Notes: generated by a model not told the origin, from the sequence alone. 64,000 bases of DNA from Paenibacillus etheri (GCF_001012825.1 NZ_LCZJ02000018.1:1-64000), one strand, 5' to 3'. Numbered from the stretch's first letter, positions 16,770 to 25,603 are shown. Program-made: numbers and translations.

Positions 16770-17441
16770 ATGAGGAACCACAATTACGGAGTGAATGTAC
16801 TGCTCCGGTTGACAGTCATTTTGTTTGGAACATTTTTGCTTGCATTTGCTTATTATCACATCAATTTTCAGAACCATTTGTCTGAGGGCGGATTCGTAGG
16901 ATTATCGCTGCTCGGCAAATATGTATTAGGAATTTCACCTTCATTTTCAACTCTGCTTCTAGACGTTCCAGTACTCTTGATTGCATGGATGTTCAAAGGG
17001 AAAGCGTTCGTGTGCAACACCTTTGTTTCTGTAGGAGCTTTTACAATCTTTTACGGACTCATGGAACGTTATTCCGGTTTGGTCATCAACTTGCAGGGCA
17101 ATTTGGCGTTAGCAGCCCTTTTGTCTGGCGTACTGACAGGTTTAGGCGCGGGAATTATTCTGCGAAGCGGCGGCGCGAGTGGTGGAGACGATATTTTGTC
17201 GCTGCTGATCAGTGAATGGAAGGGAATTAAAGTAGGTACAGTATTCATCATGTTGGACGTAATCGTTCTGGCATTATCACTCTTTTATATGCCTGTTAAA
17301 GAAACGATGTATACCGTGATGGCGGTAGTCGTAGCTGGCTATGTGATCACTTTTACAACTTCTTTAGGCAAACCAAAGTTAGTGAAGGCGCCAAAGATGC
17401 AGTCTACGCTGCGTAAACCGCATGATGGTACGGTAATGTGA
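16770..17441 (+). CDS. YitT family membrane protein
   Basis: The protein has 223 residues with about five membrane segments. Family hallmarks are SEGGFVGLSLLGKYVLGISP near residue 40 and GAGIILRSGGASGGDDILSL near residue 130. The function of this widespread family in Gram-positive bacteria is not established. An AAGGGGAGA site precedes the ATG. The long leader with two short ORFs suggests regulated expression. Confidence 0.85.
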   Translation: MRNHNYGVNVLLRLTVILFGTFLLAFAYYHINFQNHLSEGGFVGLSLLGKYVLGISPSFSTLLLDVPVLLIAWMFKGKAFVCNTFVSVGAFTIFYGLMERYSGLVINLQGNLALAALLSGVLTGLGAGIILRSGGASGGDDILSLLISEWKGIKVGTVFIMLDVIVLALSLFYMPVKETMYTVMAVVVAGYVITFTTSLGKPKLVKAPKMQSTLRKPHDGTVM

Positions 17442-17484
17442 ATAAGGCTGTATAAACAGCTTATTTCGGGGATATACTACATTT

Positions 17485-17519
17485 AAGGTCAGCCAGAATT
17501 TTCTGGTTGACCTTTTTTT
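17485..17519 (+). terminator. Terminator after yitT
   Basis: AAGGTCAGCCAGAA and TTCTGGTTGACCTT form a stem followed by T7. Confidence 0.85.
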
Positions 17520-17585
17520 GTTGGATATGACGTAATTTAAAGGGTGTAGACCTTAGGGGCGTTGCTCAGACGTTTCGCTCATAAC

Positions 17586-17625
17586 AAAAGGTGGCGTACA
17601 GTGAAAATCCTGTGAGCCACCTTTT
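17586..17625 (-). terminator. Terminator for trhO
   Basis: AAAAGGTGGC and GCCACCTTTT form a 10-bp perfect stem downstream of the minus-strand trhO gene. Confidence 0.7.
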
Positions 17626-17697
17626 AGTTAACTTAAGACTCTCATGTGCTCATCTTTGAATCGTGTAGAGACATTTGCGACCAGCTTGTCCTTTTAT

Positions 17698-18594
17698 TTA
17701 GCCCACGGCATTCGTGATAGCTTCGCATTCGTCCGAGCAATGACCACTGTGCTGTGTTTCACAGTCCTCACAGCAAATATGCTGTAGATGGCAAGCATCG
17801 TTGGCACAGTTGATGAATTGGTCAGCTGGCTTACCACAGTGATGGCAACGTCCAACAACGATATCCTCGTCGGTATGATTAATCTGTACGGAGATCCGCT
17901 CATCGAAGACATAACATTTTCCATCAAACAGTTGGCCCTGTACCTCAGGGTCTTTACCATAAGTCACAATGCCGCCATCCAGCTGGTACACCTGCCCAAA
18001 GCCTTCCTTCATCATAAACCCGCTTAATTTCTCGCAGCGGATTCCGCCTGTACAGTAGGTCAGGATTGGTTTATCCTTAAGGTCGCTCATATTCTCGCGA
18101 ATCCAGTCCGGGAATTCTTTGAAGCTGTCCACTTCGGGGCGGATGGAGCCGCGGAAATGACCAAGATCGTATTCGTAGCCGGTACGACCATCCAGAATCA
18201 CCACATCGTCGCGCTGCATCATTTCATAGAAATCTTTAGGCGCCAGATGCTCTCCGGTAATCACGTTAGGGTCCAGTTCATCCTCGACCCGGAACGTCAC
18301 GAGTTCCTTTTTATAACGAACGAAGATCTTTTTGAAAGCATGATCATCAGCCTCATCGATCTTGAAGACGATATCGCTAAACAGCGGGTTTGCGCGCAAA
18401 TCCTTCATGTATTGCTCGGTTTGGGCAACCGTACCGGATAGTGTCCCGTTAATGCCTTCATCTGAGATGAGAATTCGTCCCTTTACATCCAGCTCTTTGC
18501 AGTATGCCAAATGCTCCTGGGCGAATTGTTCTGCATCCGGCACTTGTACAAATTTATAGTATAGCAGAATTGCATATTCCGATTGTGGGTTCAT
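17698..18594 (-). CDS. trhO: tRNA uridine(34) hydroxylase (rhodanese-related)
   Basis: The protein has 298 residues. An N-terminal ferredoxin-like domain (GRILISDEGINGTLSG) precedes a rhodanese domain with active-site loop YCTGGIRCEK (Cys near 178). The C-terminus has a Cys-rich segment (CHHCGKPADQF, CCEDC). This is the TrhO/YceA arrangement, which uses O2-dependent chemistry to make 5-hydroxyuridine at tRNA position 34. AAAGGTGA precedes the ATG. It is a single-gene unit. Confidence 0.9.
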   Translation of the reverse strand: MNPQSEYAILLYYKFVQVPDAEQFAQEHLAYCKELDVKGRILISDEGINGTLSGTVAQTEQYMKDLRANPLFSDIVFKIDEADDHAFKKIFVRYKKELVTFRVEDELDPNVITGEHLAPKDFYEMMQRDDVVILDGRTGYEYDLGHFRGSIRPEVDSFKEFPDWIRENMSDLKDKPILTYCTGGIRCEKLSGFMMKEGFGQVYQLDGGIVTYGKDPEVQGQLFDGKCYVFDERISVQINHTDEDIVVGRCHHCGKPADQFINCANDACHLQHICCEDCETQHSGHCSDECEAITNAVG

Positions 18595-18710
18595 TCATTT
18601 CACCTTTATCATTAGAATTAGACTACTAAATAAACATTTAAGTATAAAAAGTATTGTAACATATTATCAAGTATTGACAAGAGATACTCTTGAATCAGTA
18701 ACAATAAGTG

Positions 18711-18752
18711 TGTCATGTATAATTGACATTTCGCATAAGTGTCACATATATT
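18711..18752 (+). promoter_or_regulatory. Promoter with overlapping TGTCA/TGACA operators
   Basis: TGTCA (18711-18715), TGACA (18724-18728) and TGTCA (18740-18744) form alternating inverted half-sites. TTGACA (18723-18728) with TATATT (18747-18752) after 18 bp gives a sigma-A promoter. The half-sites overlap it, which suits autoregulation by the XRE protein downstream. Confidence 0.45.
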
Positions 18753-18771
18753 GTACACGAGGGGGTCTTAT

Positions 18772-18966
18772 ATGAATAAAGTTAAAGAATATAGGCAGAT
18801 CGCTGGACTGACGCAAATGGAGCTAGCAACTCGTGTTGGCATCGCCCGCCAGACTGTAAATCTTATTGAGAACGATAAATATAATCCAACGTTATTCCTA
18901 TGTATTGCACTTGCTAAGATCCTACATACAGACCTGAACACATTATTCTGGGAGGAAGAGCGATGA
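18772..18966 (+). CDS. Small XRE family DNA-binding regulator
   Basis: The protein has 64 residues that are essentially one helix-turn-helix domain (YRQIAGLTQMELATRVGIAR, then QTVNLIENDKYNP). GAGGGGG before ATG 18772 supports this start over an upstream ATG. The stop overlaps the start of the next gene by 4 bp, so the pair is translationally coupled. This is the common arrangement of a small regulator with a membrane protein partner (YozG-type). Confidence 0.85.
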   Translation: MNKVKEYRQIAGLTQMELATRVGIARQTVNLIENDKYNPTLFLCIALAKILHTDLNTLFWEEER

Positions 18967-19460
18967 AGAACAAAATGTTAAATCGTCTTATAGGCGTAAC
19001 AAATGACCGTGATGAGTATCAGCTGCAAGAAATCTATAAAGAGCTTGCATTTTCGGGGGCATTGATGTTCTACCTCTCTATGGCTCTTATGTTCATTTGT
19101 CTTCTTGTGGATACGTTTAAGAATACACTTAGCATCGGGACAATAGGCTTGTTAATTGTGAATATGATTTACGCTAGCAAAGTGTTTTTTCGGATTCGCA
19201 AAAAAGAGCTGGATTCACTAGAATGTACCAGTGAAGAGGAGTATAGGGAGAAGATCAAGAAGCTACGTAAAGGTGGATTTCAGGCAGGTCTTTATTGGGG
19301 ATCATTAATGTTTATACTAAATGCATACATACTTCCTTATCTCGCAAGTGGTCTCATTGAACTAACCTGGAGTAATTTTATCATCTGGCTATGCGGGGGG
19401 ATATTCTTCGGCGTAACAATGTACTTCATAGGCAAGTCTAAAGTGAAGAAATGTTATTAG
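18963..19460 (+). CDS. Membrane protein partner of the XRE regulator (DUF3278/DUF6773-like)
   Basis: The protein has 165 residues. Four membrane segments are visible as two pairs (about 30-48/55-72 and 105-125/132-150), separated by a charged region (IRKKELDSLECTSEEEYREK). The gene overlaps the regulator by ATGA. The function is unknown. The specific DUF assignment is tentative. Confidence 0.7.
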   Translation: MKNKMLNRLIGVTNDRDEYQLQEIYKELAFSGALMFYLSMALMFICLLVDTFKNTLSIGTIGLLIVNMIYASKVFFRIRKKELDSLECTSEEEYREKIKKLRKGGFQAGLYWGSLMFILNAYILPYLASGLIELTWSNFIIWLCGGIFFGVTMYFIGKSKVKKCY

Positions 19461-19592
19461 TGCCACAATATCTCTTCAATAGATAAAATTTAGGGCTGCG
19501 TCTTAATAGAATGAAACATTAGGTCGCAATACGCGTATATTTTCATTGAAAAAGTCACTGGGTGGCTTGTAATTAAAAGGAGGAACTGCGGG

Positions 19593-20387
19593 ATGAGTGC
19601 TCACGAGATTGATTATGTTATTATGGGCGAGGAAATACAGTGTGTGGAGGTGCAGCTTGACCCCGGAGAGAGTGTAATTGCCGAAGCTGGAAGCTTCATG
19701 ATGATGGATCAGGAAATAACGATGGAGACCATTTTTGGTGACGGTAGTGGGGGCACGCGTGGAGGTGGACTGATGGGTAAGCTAATGGGCGCGGGCAAGC
19801 GTCTGCTGACAGGGGAAAGCTTGTTTATGACTGTATTCACACACAGTGGTTCTTATGGACGAAAAAGTGTCACCTTTGCTGCCCCATATCCAGGAAAAAT
19901 CATCCCGCTCGATCTTCAGCAATACGCTGGAAAAGTGATCTGTCAAAAAGATTCATTCCTCTGTGCGGCGAAGGGCGTCTCTATCGGTATTGAATTTCAG
20001 CGTAAGCTGGGCACAGGATTTTTTGGTGGAGAAGGTTTTATTATGCAAAAGCTGGAGGGGGACGGACTTGCATTCGTACACTCTGGCGGTTACGTTATGG
20101 AACGCACACTTCAACCGGGAGAGACGCTCAAGCTGGACACTGGCTGTCTAGTTGCTATGACATCTTCGGTGGATTATAATATTGAGTTTGTAAAAGGGGT
20201 CAAAACCGCGCTATTCGGCGGCGAGGGTCTGTTCTTCGCCACACTGCGCGGACCTGGAAAGGTGTGGGTGCAGTCGCTGCCATTTAGCCGTATGGCTGAC
20301 CGTATTCTGTCCGCAGCTGGTAACAGCGGACGCAAAGAAGAAGGAAGCGTGCTTGGCGGACTCGGCAATCTGCTGGATGGCAGATAG
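19593..20387 (+). CDS. AIM24/TIGR00266 family protein
   Basis: The protein has 264 residues. The N-terminal CVEVQLDPGESVIAEAGSFMMMD and repeated Gly-rich strands (FFGGEGFIMQKLEGDGLAFV, FVKGVKTALFGGEGLFFATL) identify the AIM24-like fold. These proteins form a beta-prism; their role in bacteria is not settled. AAAGGAGGAACTG precedes the ATG. The 3' end is Gly/Ser-rich. Confidence 0.85.
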   Translation: MSAHEIDYVIMGEEIQCVEVQLDPGESVIAEAGSFMMMDQEITMETIFGDGSGGTRGGGLMGKLMGAGKRLLTGESLFMTVFTHSGSYGRKSVTFAAPYPGKIIPLDLQQYAGKVICQKDSFLCAAKGVSIGIEFQRKLGTGFFGGEGFIMQKLEGDGLAFVHSGGYVMERTLQPGETLKLDTGCLVAMTSSVDYNIEFVKGVKTALFGGEGLFFATLRGPGKVWVQSLPFSRMADRILSAAGNSGRKEEGSVLGGLGNLLDGR

Positions 20388-20710
20388 GTTTGGGCGCGGA
20401 TGATGGTCGAGGCACAGAATGAGCGGTTTTAGTGAGTTGCTTATTAGGGAGAGACAAGGGCAGAAATACCCTTATCTTGTGCGTGTTGGCCCAAATGGAG
20501 CAAAAGAACGGTAAACATGCCTAGATTTGCACGGATCGAGCGGATCCAGCCAAAAGAACGGTATAAATCCCGTAGAAATGACCGGATCCAGTTCTAATTG
20601 CTTCAGCAAGACATTGGATACTTATGTTCGATGTGATATCGCCGTTTGACGTTTTTATTATCGACTCTGTGATGTCCACCGCTATTGTATCTGCAACTAA
20701 CTAAATAGTG
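20388..20710. other. Intergenic stretch; short tandem repeat, no convincing gene
   Basis: Apart from the 50-bp tandem repeat at 20496-20591 nothing coding is supported. A 31-codon frame from 20418 (MSGFSELLIRERQ...) has no clear ribosome site. Confidence 0.4.
20496..20591 (+). repeat. Imperfect tandem repeat, period 50 bp, two copies
   Basis: The word CAAAAGAACGGTA occurs at 20501 and 20551, exactly 50 bp apart. Flanking bases also align (CCTAGATTTGCACGGATC versus CGTAGAAATGACCGGATC). Confidence 0.6.
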
Positions 20711-20750
20711 AGACCCGTGAATGATTATGCTCATTCACGGGTCTTTTTTT
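20711..20750 (+). terminator. Strong terminator
   Basis: AGACCCGTGAATGA and TCATTCACGGGTCT form a 14-bp perfect stem, with T7. It lies more than 300 bp after the AIM24 gene, so it may end a read-through or untranslated transcript. Confidence 0.85.
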
Positions 20751-20920
20751 AGAGGTTGGGCTTGGGATAGTTTAATTCAAAACCATTAAATATATGCCTT
20801 GCGTTAGGTATGACGATCTGCCTAGCTTTACGCATGACGATTTGCCTCACAATCCTCCTAACAATTTGACTAACCCTGTCCACCATGTATATATTATTTG
20901 GCAAAGCCCTTATAAGAGGT

Positions 20921-21089
20921 TGTTCAAAAAGTCCGCTTTTGATCACGAAGTTTTCCAAGAAGATTATTCGACATCGAATATTGAATTCAAGCGAAACTTC
21001 CGGTGCTCACGTAGCTTCCACTACGCTCCGCTCCTCAGTTTCTACCTTCATCCAATCTTCTCGGTGCTGAAAACCGTACTTTTTGAACA
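20921..21089. mobile_element. MITE-like element, 169 bp, with 15-bp terminal inverted repeats
   Basis: TGTTCAAAAAGTCCG at the left end and CGTACTTTTTGAACA at the right end are inverted copies with one mismatch. Internal segments also pair (AGAAGATT with AATCTTCT, CGAAACT with AGTTTC, ACGTAG with CTACG), so the entire element folds into one long imperfect hairpin. No transposase is encoded. It ends five bases before the TATAAT of the two-component operon. Confidence 0.6.
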
Positions 21090-21094
21090 CGTAC

Positions 21095-21100
21095 TATAAT
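21095..21100 (+). promoter_or_regulatory. -10 element of the Bce-type two-component operon
   Basis: TATAAT lies 26 bp before the response regulator start. The matching -35 region would fall within the right end of the MITE-like element and is weak by eye. Confidence 0.4.
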
Positions 21101-21126
21101 GTTAAGGCTGTGACCGGAGGCATGAT

Positions 21127-21828
21127 ATGTTCAAAATATTTATTATAGAAGATGACCGTGGACTGGTGGCTCTGCTACAGGATTATTTACATAAGTTTGG
21201 ATATGAAACGCAGGCTGTGAATGATTTCGAGCGGGTTCGCACTCAGTTTGAGACGTTTGCTCCGCACCTGGTTCTATTAGATGTTAATTTGCCAAAATAC
21301 GATGGTTATTACTGGTGCCGCCAGATTCGTGGGATTTCCACCTGCCCTATCCTTTTTATATCTGCCCGTGACGGCAAAATGGATCAGGTAATGGCGCTGG
21401 AAAACGGAGCCGACGATTATATCACCAAGCCCTTTGATTATGAAATTGCGATGGCCAAAATTAAAAGCCAATTACGACGCGCCTACGGCACCTATGCGGG
21501 AAGCAACAATGAGCGTACCCTATCCGTTGCCGGAATGACGCTGGATGTGGAGCGACTAATCCTTACTCGAGGAGAAACTAAGGTAGACTTAAGCCACACG
21601 GAAGCCAAGATACTAGATGAACTGATGCAAAAGTCGGGTACTATCGTTACCCGCGACAGACTGCTCGAAAAAATCTGGGATGAGCAAGCCTTCGTGGATG
21701 AGAATACACTCAATGTTTATGTCACCCGTGTACGCAAAAAGCTCGCCGCTCTTGAGATTACGGACGGTCTTCAAACCGTTCGAGGTCAAGGCTACCGCTT
21801 GATTCCGAATTGGGGGGATGAGGATTGA
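21127..21828 (+). CDS. bceR: OmpR-family response regulator (BceR-like)
   Basis: The protein has 233 residues. The receiver domain carries the acidic pair (IIEDDRG), phospho-acceptor Asp in LVLLDVNLPKYDG and Lys in DDYITKPFDYE. The DNA-binding winged helix covers about 135-230, with NTLNVYVTRVRKKL and VRGQGYRL. GACCGGAGG precedes the ATG. It is followed with a 3-bp overlap by its kinase and then by a Bce-type ABC transporter, so it most likely responds to cell-wall peptide antibiotics. Confidence 0.88.
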   Translation: MFKIFIIEDDRGLVALLQDYLHKFGYETQAVNDFERVRTQFETFAPHLVLLDVNLPKYDGYYWCRQIRGISTCPILFISARDGKMDQVMALENGADDYITKPFDYEIAMAKIKSQLRRAYGTYAGSNNERTLSVAGMTLDVERLILTRGETKVDLSHTEAKILDELMQKSGTIVTRDRLLEKIWDEQAFVDENTLNVYVTRVRKKLAALEITDGLQTVRGQGYRLIPNWGDED

Positions 21829-22823
21829 AGCTGTTTTTGCGGGAGCAGATCCCTTTAATCATAGTCTATCTAGCACAGCTCATCTTAATTACACTAGTAT
21901 ATCGGCTGGATGGGGGGAGTGGTGTGAGCGTAAGTCTATACGCTGCTCTTCTCAGCACTTGTCTGCTGCTTGGCTACCTCGCTTATCGGTATATCAGCAA
22001 TCGTACGTTCTATGAACGACTTGAGACTCTACCCTCCTCTCTAGATGAAGCAGGTGGTCCATCACAAGATTCTCCGCTTGCCGTGAGTCTGCGAGGACTA
22101 CTAGGGTCACAATTCCGCCTATACAAAAATGATTTACACAGCTACCGCCACAAGCTGGAAGAACATATTCACTTTATTAATCAGTGGGTACATGGGATGA
22201 AGACACCATTGTCTGTCATCCATTTGATGATTCAAGATAAGGATGGCCCGCCTTTTACGGCCATAGGTGATGAACTGGATCGTCTGAAAAAAGGACTGGA
22301 TACCGTACTTTATACGGCTCGGCTAGATACTTTTGAGCATGATTTTTACGTGGAACGATTGGATTTGGTAACCCTTGTACGTGGTGTGACCTCAGAGCAG
22401 AAGCGTCTGTTCATACGTAATCGTATATTTCCTACTATTAAAATAGATGAGCGAATCGCCGTAACCACAGATGAAAAATGGCTTAGTTTTGTGCTTACGC
22501 AGATCATTACGAATGCAATACGTTATACGACGGAAGTCGGCAAACATGTCTATTTTCATGGGTACATACAAGAGGAAAAGAGCGCCGTGCTGGAGATACG
22601 AGATGAAGGAGTTGGTATCCCAGCAGGTGATCTGCCGCGTGTGTTTGATCCTTATTTTACAGGTGTGAATGGACGAACCTTTCAAGAATCCACGGGGATG
22701 GGTCTATATCTTGTGAAACAGATCTGCGGAAAACTTGGTCACGAGGTGAGCATTTGCTCAGAAGAAGGTAAGGGCACGACCGTGCGAATTGTGTTTAAGG
22801 AGCATTACCTTACAAATGTGTAA
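21825..22823 (+). CDS. bceS: Intramembrane-sensing histidine kinase (BceS-like)
   Basis: The protein has 332 residues. Two N-terminal membrane helices (about 10-28 and 36-56) are joined by a very short extracellular loop, the hallmark of Bce-type kinases. The H-box is FINQWVHGMKTPLSVIHL. ATP-binding motifs include the N-box region (QIITNAIRY) and DEGVGIPAGDLPRVFDPYF. The TTG start overlaps the regulator stop. Such kinases do not sense drug directly but sense activity of the partner ABC transporter. Confidence 0.88.
   Translation: MKLFLREQIPLIIVYLAQLILITLVYRLDGGSGVSVSLYAALLSTCLLLGYLAYRYISNRTFYERLETLPSSLDEAGGPSQDSPLAVSLRGLLGSQFRLYKNDLHSYRHKLEEHIHFINQWVHGMKTPLSVIHLMIQDKDGPPFTAIGDELDRLKKGLDTVLYTARLDTFEHDFYVERLDLVTLVRGVTSEQKRLFIRNRIFPTIKIDERIAVTTDEKWLSFVLTQIITNAIRYTTEVGKHVYFHGYIQEEKSAVLEIRDEGVGIPAGDLPRVFDPYFTGVNGRTFQESTGMGLYLVKQICGKLGHEVSICSEEGKGTTVRIVFKEHYLTNV
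22810..22823 (+). promoter_or_regulatory. BceR-type binding site upstream of the ABC transporter
   Basis: TTACA-AATG-TGTAA matches the TNACA-N4-TGTAA motif known for Bce-type response regulators and overlaps the kinase stop codon. A further TGTAA occurs at 22830. A TATAAT follows at 22868-22873 with only a poor -35, as expected for an activator-dependent promoter. Confidence 0.6.
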
Positions 22824-22867
22824 GGTCATTGTAAGTTTCAGAAATAGCAGCCCTTGTATACACTTTG

Positions 22868-22873
22868 TATAAT
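22868..22873 (+). promoter_or_regulatory. -10 element of the ABC transporter operon
   Basis: TATAAT lies 36 bp before the bceA TTG start and 45 bp after the TTACA-N4-TGTAA site. Confidence 0.5.
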
Positions 22874-22908
22874 GAAGGCAATCCAGTCGAAAGAAGGAGA
22901 GGTAACAC

Positions 22909-23679
22909 TTGCCCATTCTAGATGTTCATAATTTATCGAAAATATATGAGGGTAAAGTGTCCACTCAGGCATTGAATCATATCCGCTTTTCTGTTGAAAA
23001 AGGGGAGTTCGTTGGCATAATGGGACCTTCGGGAAGTGGAAAAACAACGCTGCTCAACACGATCGCGACCATCGACCAGCCGACCTCCGGTCAGATTCTG
23101 ATCAACGGCCAAGATCCCAATCTGCTTAGCAGACAAGAAAAGGCACTCTTTCGCCGCCATGAGCTCGGTTTCGTTTTTCAGCATTTCAATCTTCTGGATA
23201 CGCTCACTGTAGAGGAGAATATTGTTCTGCCTCTCACACTAGCTGGTGCCCGTGTACAGGAAATGGAGAGCAGATTGCAAGAAGTAGCAAGTATGCTGGA
23301 TATAGAGCATTTACTGCAAAAACGGACATACGAGATTTCAGGTGGACAAATGCAGCGGACCGCCATCGCCCGGGCGATGATTCATCGTCCTTCACTGATT
23401 TTAGCAGATGAACCAACAGGAAATCTGGATTCCAAAGCTTCAGGTGAAGTCATGAATATGCTGACAGAGGTGAATAAGGAAGAGGGGGCAACTGTGCTGA
23501 TGGTCACGCATGACGCAGTGGCCGCGAGCTTTTGTAACCGAGTCATCTTTATTAAAGACGGACGTTTCTATAGTGAAATGTACAGGGGGAGCAGTAGAGG
23601 CGCCTTCTTCCAAAGTATTATTGATATGCTGTCTCTGCTTGGGGGAACTAGCCATGACCTTTCGGCAATTCGCTTATAG
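22909..23679 (+). CDS. bceA: ABC transporter ATP-binding protein (BceA-like)
   Basis: The protein has 256 residues. Walker A is GPSGSGKTT, the Q-loop VFQHFNLLDTL, the signature ISGGQMQRTAIARA and Walker B LILADEPTG. This is the MacB/BceA class. It starts at a TTG preceded by AAGGAGAGG. Its 3' end overlaps the permease gene by 26 bp. It powers the detoxification pump that also signals to the kinase. Confidence 0.9.
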   Translation: MPILDVHNLSKIYEGKVSTQALNHIRFSVEKGEFVGIMGPSGSGKTTLLNTIATIDQPTSGQILINGQDPNLLSRQEKALFRRHELGFVFQHFNLLDTLTVEENIVLPLTLAGARVQEMESRLQEVASMLDIEHLLQKRTYEISGGQMQRTAIARAMIHRPSLILADEPTGNLDSKASGEVMNMLTEVNKEEGATVLMVTHDAVAASFCNRVIFIKDGRFYSEMYRGSSRGAFFQSIIDMLSLLGGTSHDLSAIRL

Positions 23680-25603
23680 GAATGTTACACGTAACAAGCG
23701 TAAATATGCGGCTTATTTTGTCGTCAGTGCTTTTTCAGTGATGATCTTTTTTGTGTGCGCTTTGTTTATTTACCATCCGGATATTTCTAAGAGCTTGGTT
23801 TATAGTACAGCAGCTCATACCATGATGGCGGCAGAAGCCATTATTTATGTGTTTTGCTCCTTGTTCGTTCTTGTATCGGTCGGATCGTTCCTGCAGTCAC
23901 GTAAGATGGAGTTTGGGATTTTATTGATGCATGGAATGACGAAGCGACAGCTCAACACGATGGTATTTTTGGAAAATATGATGATCGGCACCTCTGCCAT
24001 CCTGACAGGTACTTTACTAGGGTTAATTCTGGGCAAATTGTTTTTGATGATCGGATCTACTTTTCTAGGAATACCTCTTCTAACGTTTCATCTTCCATGG
24101 CAGGCACTTGTACTTACGATATGCAGTTTTGCTCTGTTATTTATTCTAATCTCGCTGAGCACGTTCTTCTTTATTGGGAATGAATCGCTGATGCGGTTGT
24201 TTCAGGGAGAACGAAAAGCAGAAGAGGAGCCTAAAGTTTCCTTGGTGTTATCTATACTGTCTGCTTTATTACTGCTGACGGGCTATTATATGGCAGCTAC
24301 AGCACAAGCGGCTTCGGTTGAAAAGGTGATGTTCCCCGTCGTTGTGATTACGGTTGCGGGTACCTATCTCTTTTATACTCAGCTCAGTATTTACACTGTT
24401 AAACTACTTAAGACGATCCGGCGCCTGTATTGGAACCACACGAATATCATTACTTTATCGGGCTTGTCCTACCGCTGGAAAGAGAATGCCCGAATGTTCT
24501 TTATGGTGACGATTGTATCCGCAGTATCTTTTACTTCAGTGGGAGTATTCGCATCGATCCATACGCTTTCCAGAGAGTTGAAACTGGACTATCCCGCAGC
24601 AGTTGGCTATGTAGCCAAAGGCAAGCAATCGCAGGATCCTTTTGATCAGCATGTGGACGAAATTAAGGAAGAGCTTACGACACTTGGTTTACCCTATGAG
24701 ACACTTAGCATTCCGATCAAATACGCGGAGGTGGAATCTCAGAGCGGGCCAGACCGTACGTTAAGGCTTCCCTTGATTGCTTACAGTGACTATAAGCTTG
24801 CTCTGCTTCGTGCAGGGTTTACGACGGATGAGCGCCCTCTTAGTGGAGATGAAGGACTGGTGATGATCGGTTCGCAACGAGACCGGAGTCTGCAAGCGGG
24901 TAGAGTAAAGCCGATATACACCTTGAAGCAAGGACTTTCCATTCAAGAAACAGGGTATACCCAGCATGTTCCGATTGCTGAATATCTATTGCCGGAGCTG
25001 GATGGAAGGGATGGGGGAGATTTCAGTGGTGTTGTGATTAGCGATGAGCTTTACAAGGCTATTGATCCCGTACAGACCGATTTGTATACAGGATTTTATA
25101 TGGATGACTTCCCGCGAACGGTAGGTATAGCAGCGGATCTTGCTCATAAAGGCAAACGGTCCTATGAAAGTAATTCTCCATACGCGATTGTTGTTAGCGG
25201 CACGCTGTTTGAAATACAGAGAACATTGTACAACACGATGCTATTCGCTTCTTTACTGGTGGGTACTGTCTTTTTCATTGCAGCAGGCAGCTTCCTTTAC
25301 TTCCGGCTGTATACAGATCTAGATCATGATCGTCATCAATATTCTACCTTGTCCAAAATGGGACTTACAGATCAAGAGCTAAACCGAATTGTAACGATAC
25401 AATTGTCGTTGTTGTTTTTTGTTCCGGTTGGGGTGGCGATTTTGCATAGTGTATTTGCCTTTATTGCGCTTCAGCGGCTGTTTTACTTATCTATTGCTGT
25501 GGAGACCGGGGCGGTGTTATTGGGATATTTGGCTGTCCAGGGACTTTACTTCTTTTTTATTCGCAGCCGTTATTTACGCAACTTGAAGAAGAACTTGATC
25601 TGA
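23654..25603 (+). CDS. bceB: ABC transporter permease (BceB-like)
   Basis: The protein has 649 residues. An in-frame ATG with GGGGGAA upstream gives the start MTFRQFAYRNVTRNKRKYAA, the standard BceB opening. About ten membrane helices are seen, with a large extracellular domain between helices 7 and 8 (about 330-530) that in this family binds the peptide antibiotic or its lipid II/undecaprenyl target. It overlaps bceA and is followed by dedA after 17 bp. Confidence 0.88.
   Translation: MTFRQFAYRNVTRNKRKYAAYFVVSAFSVMIFFVCALFIYHPDISKSLVYSTAAHTMMAAEAIIYVFCSLFVLVSVGSFLQSRKMEFGILLMHGMTKRQLNTMVFLENMMIGTSAILTGTLLGLILGKLFLMIGSTFLGIPLLTFHLPWQALVLTICSFALLFILISLSTFFFIGNESLMRLFQGERKAEEEPKVSLVLSILSALLLLTGYYMAATAQAASVEKVMFPVVVITVAGTYLFYTQLSIYTVKLLKTIRRLYWNHTNIITLSGLSYRWKENARMFFMVTIVSAVSFTSVGVFASIHTLSRELKLDYPAAVGYVAKGKQSQDPFDQHVDEIKEELTTLGLPYETLSIPIKYAEVESQSGPDRTLRLPLIAYSDYKLALLRAGFTTDERPLSGDEGLVMIGSQRDRSLQAGRVKPIYTLKQGLSIQETGYTQHVPIAEYLLPELDGRDGGDFSGVVISDELYKAIDPVQTDLYTGFYMDDFPRTVGIAADLAHKGKRSYESNSPYAIVVSGTLFEIQRTLYNTMLFASLLVGTVFFIAAGSFLYFRLYTDLDHDRHQYSTLSKMGLTDQELNRIVTIQLSLLFFVPVGVAILHSVFAFIALQRLFYLSIAVETGAVLLGYLAVQGLYFFFIRSRYLRNLKKNLI

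Noticed and set aside
20794-21099. 101-codon plus-strand frame
   Set aside because: Two thirds of it is the MITE-like element; composition is not protein-like and no ribosome site is present.
24430-24645. Alternative frames within bceB and similar long genes
   Set aside because: These are out-of-frame shadows of well-supported genes with no own ribosome sites.
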